NCBI GenBank assembly: GCA_020403425.1 | Contig: JADBXR010000003.1 | Span: 1 to 41,872, forward strand | Length of the DNA: 41,872 nucleotides | Direction: 5' to 3' | DNA from: Chitinophagaceae bacterium | GTDB taxonomy: Bacteria; Bacteroidota; Bacteroidia; Chitinophagales; Chitinophagaceae | Shown here: positions 41,640-41,872 of the stretch, in pieces | Layout: each line of letters opens with the position of its first letter | How positions within the stretch are numbered: the stretch's first letter is position 1 | Made by a program: the position numbers and the translations under genes | Notes under the pieces: model-generated | The model's database searches: none | What the model was told of the DNA's origin: nothing | What the model saw: only the letters and a program-made list of their open reading frames with translations

Positions 41640-41740
41640 AGTGAGTAGTGAGTAGTGAGTGGTGAGTAGGCAGGGGGAGTTGCTTATTCACCAGCAGGGA
41701 TACACTCACTACTGACGATTCACGACTCACTACTCACTCC
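41640..41740. repeat. Heptamer GTGAGTA repeats with inverted partner
   Basis: GTGAGTA, GTGAGTA, GTGAGTG and GTGAGTA run in 7-bp steps from 41641, and ACTCACTACTGACG...ACTCACTACTCACT (about 41703-41740) is the inverted partner. The 30-nt spacer lacks the repeat. Nothing in this 348-bp end region of the window looks like a gene. Confidence 0.85.
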
Positions 41741-41747
41741 CTTCTCA

Positions 41748-41774
41748 GAAGAGTCTCCCAACGGGGACTCTTCG
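41748..41774. repeat. REP-like palindrome, further copy
   Basis: GAAGAGTC and GACTCTTC flank TCCCAACGGG, as in the copy at 8429-8468. Another copy begins at 41857 (CGAAGAGTCC) and is cut by the window end, so a new cluster of the repeat may start here. Confidence 0.8.
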
Positions 41775-41872
41775 TTCCGTATTACGGATTCTGATAGAAT
41801 AAACCCATTAGGTATTTTGCACAAAACTTAGTGCTTATAGATCGTATCTGCTCCTAAGCGAAGAGTCCTCTG

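Overview
The window looks like a chromosomal segment of a Bacteroidota bacterium, most likely of the family Chitinophagaceae. The reasons are that several genes are preceded 16-23 nt upstream of the start by a TAnnTTTG-type -7 motif with no strong Shine-Dalgarno, and that the gene set includes a TolB-like/outer-membrane-barrel fusion, PhoBR-like regulators beside a PiT transporter, PyrD and thiolase of Bacteroidota type, and HGQPGHRCD-repeat secreted proteins. The assignment rests on my reading of the sequence and not on a database search.

The window has two parts. Positions 1 to about 10,200 are an A+T-rich accessory region. It opens with an 11-bp iterated repeat (100-151) and a 140-bp tandem array (about 320-1010) made of palindromes built around GAAGAGTC...GACTCTTC. 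Next comes an array of single promoterless-looking genes separated by long imperfect inverted repeats that have the architecture of integron attC sites. The left arms begin GCTAAC, CATAAC or GATAAC right after a stop codon. The right arms end in AACGTT 15-19 nt before the next ATG, and the arm interiors are complementary. The cassette genes encode a PLD-like nuclease, a PIN-domain protein, a WapI-type immunity-like protein and two exported proteins of unknown function. A 5'-truncated XerC/D-like tyrosine recombinase lies inside the array, and its downstream flank is present twice, each time just before a cassette gene. The array ends in a half attC site next to a REP-associated HUH transposase (RAYT). 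The RAYT is bordered by the same palindrome family that forms the 140-bp array. Further palindrome copies, a lipoprotein, a DUF6624 protein and a doubly frameshifted Bro-N gene complete this part.

Positions 10,348 to 41,524 are mostly ordinary, G+C-richer chromosomal genes. They include a secreted serine hydrolase, a small A+T-rich island (XRE regulator, Cys-rich lipoprotein, two-TM protein), an HMA protein and a His/Cys-repeat secreted protein. A five-gene minus-strand operon follows: D-aminoacylase, class-C serine hydrolase, M19 dipeptidase, S9 peptidase and penicillin-acylase-like Ntn hydrolase. This operon is suited to breaking down exported N-acylated or D-amino-acid-containing peptides. 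Then come prfA, galE, a phosphate module (PiT, DUF47/PhoU-like protein, PhoR-like kinase, PhoB-like regulator), a secreted protein with a caspase-like His/Cys pair, an MBL hydrolase, the 1123-residue outer-membrane protein, dgkA/terC, pyrD, a thiolase and a tandem universal stress protein.

A cross-cutting pattern is a set of heptanucleotide-period repeats whose 7-bp word differs from place to place. They occur between genes, often as inverted pairs, and also inside pyrD, where three heptamers give a seven-residue in-frame peptide. The features most worth following up are the integron-like cassette array, the RAYT/palindrome system that has invaded it, and the heptamer repeats.
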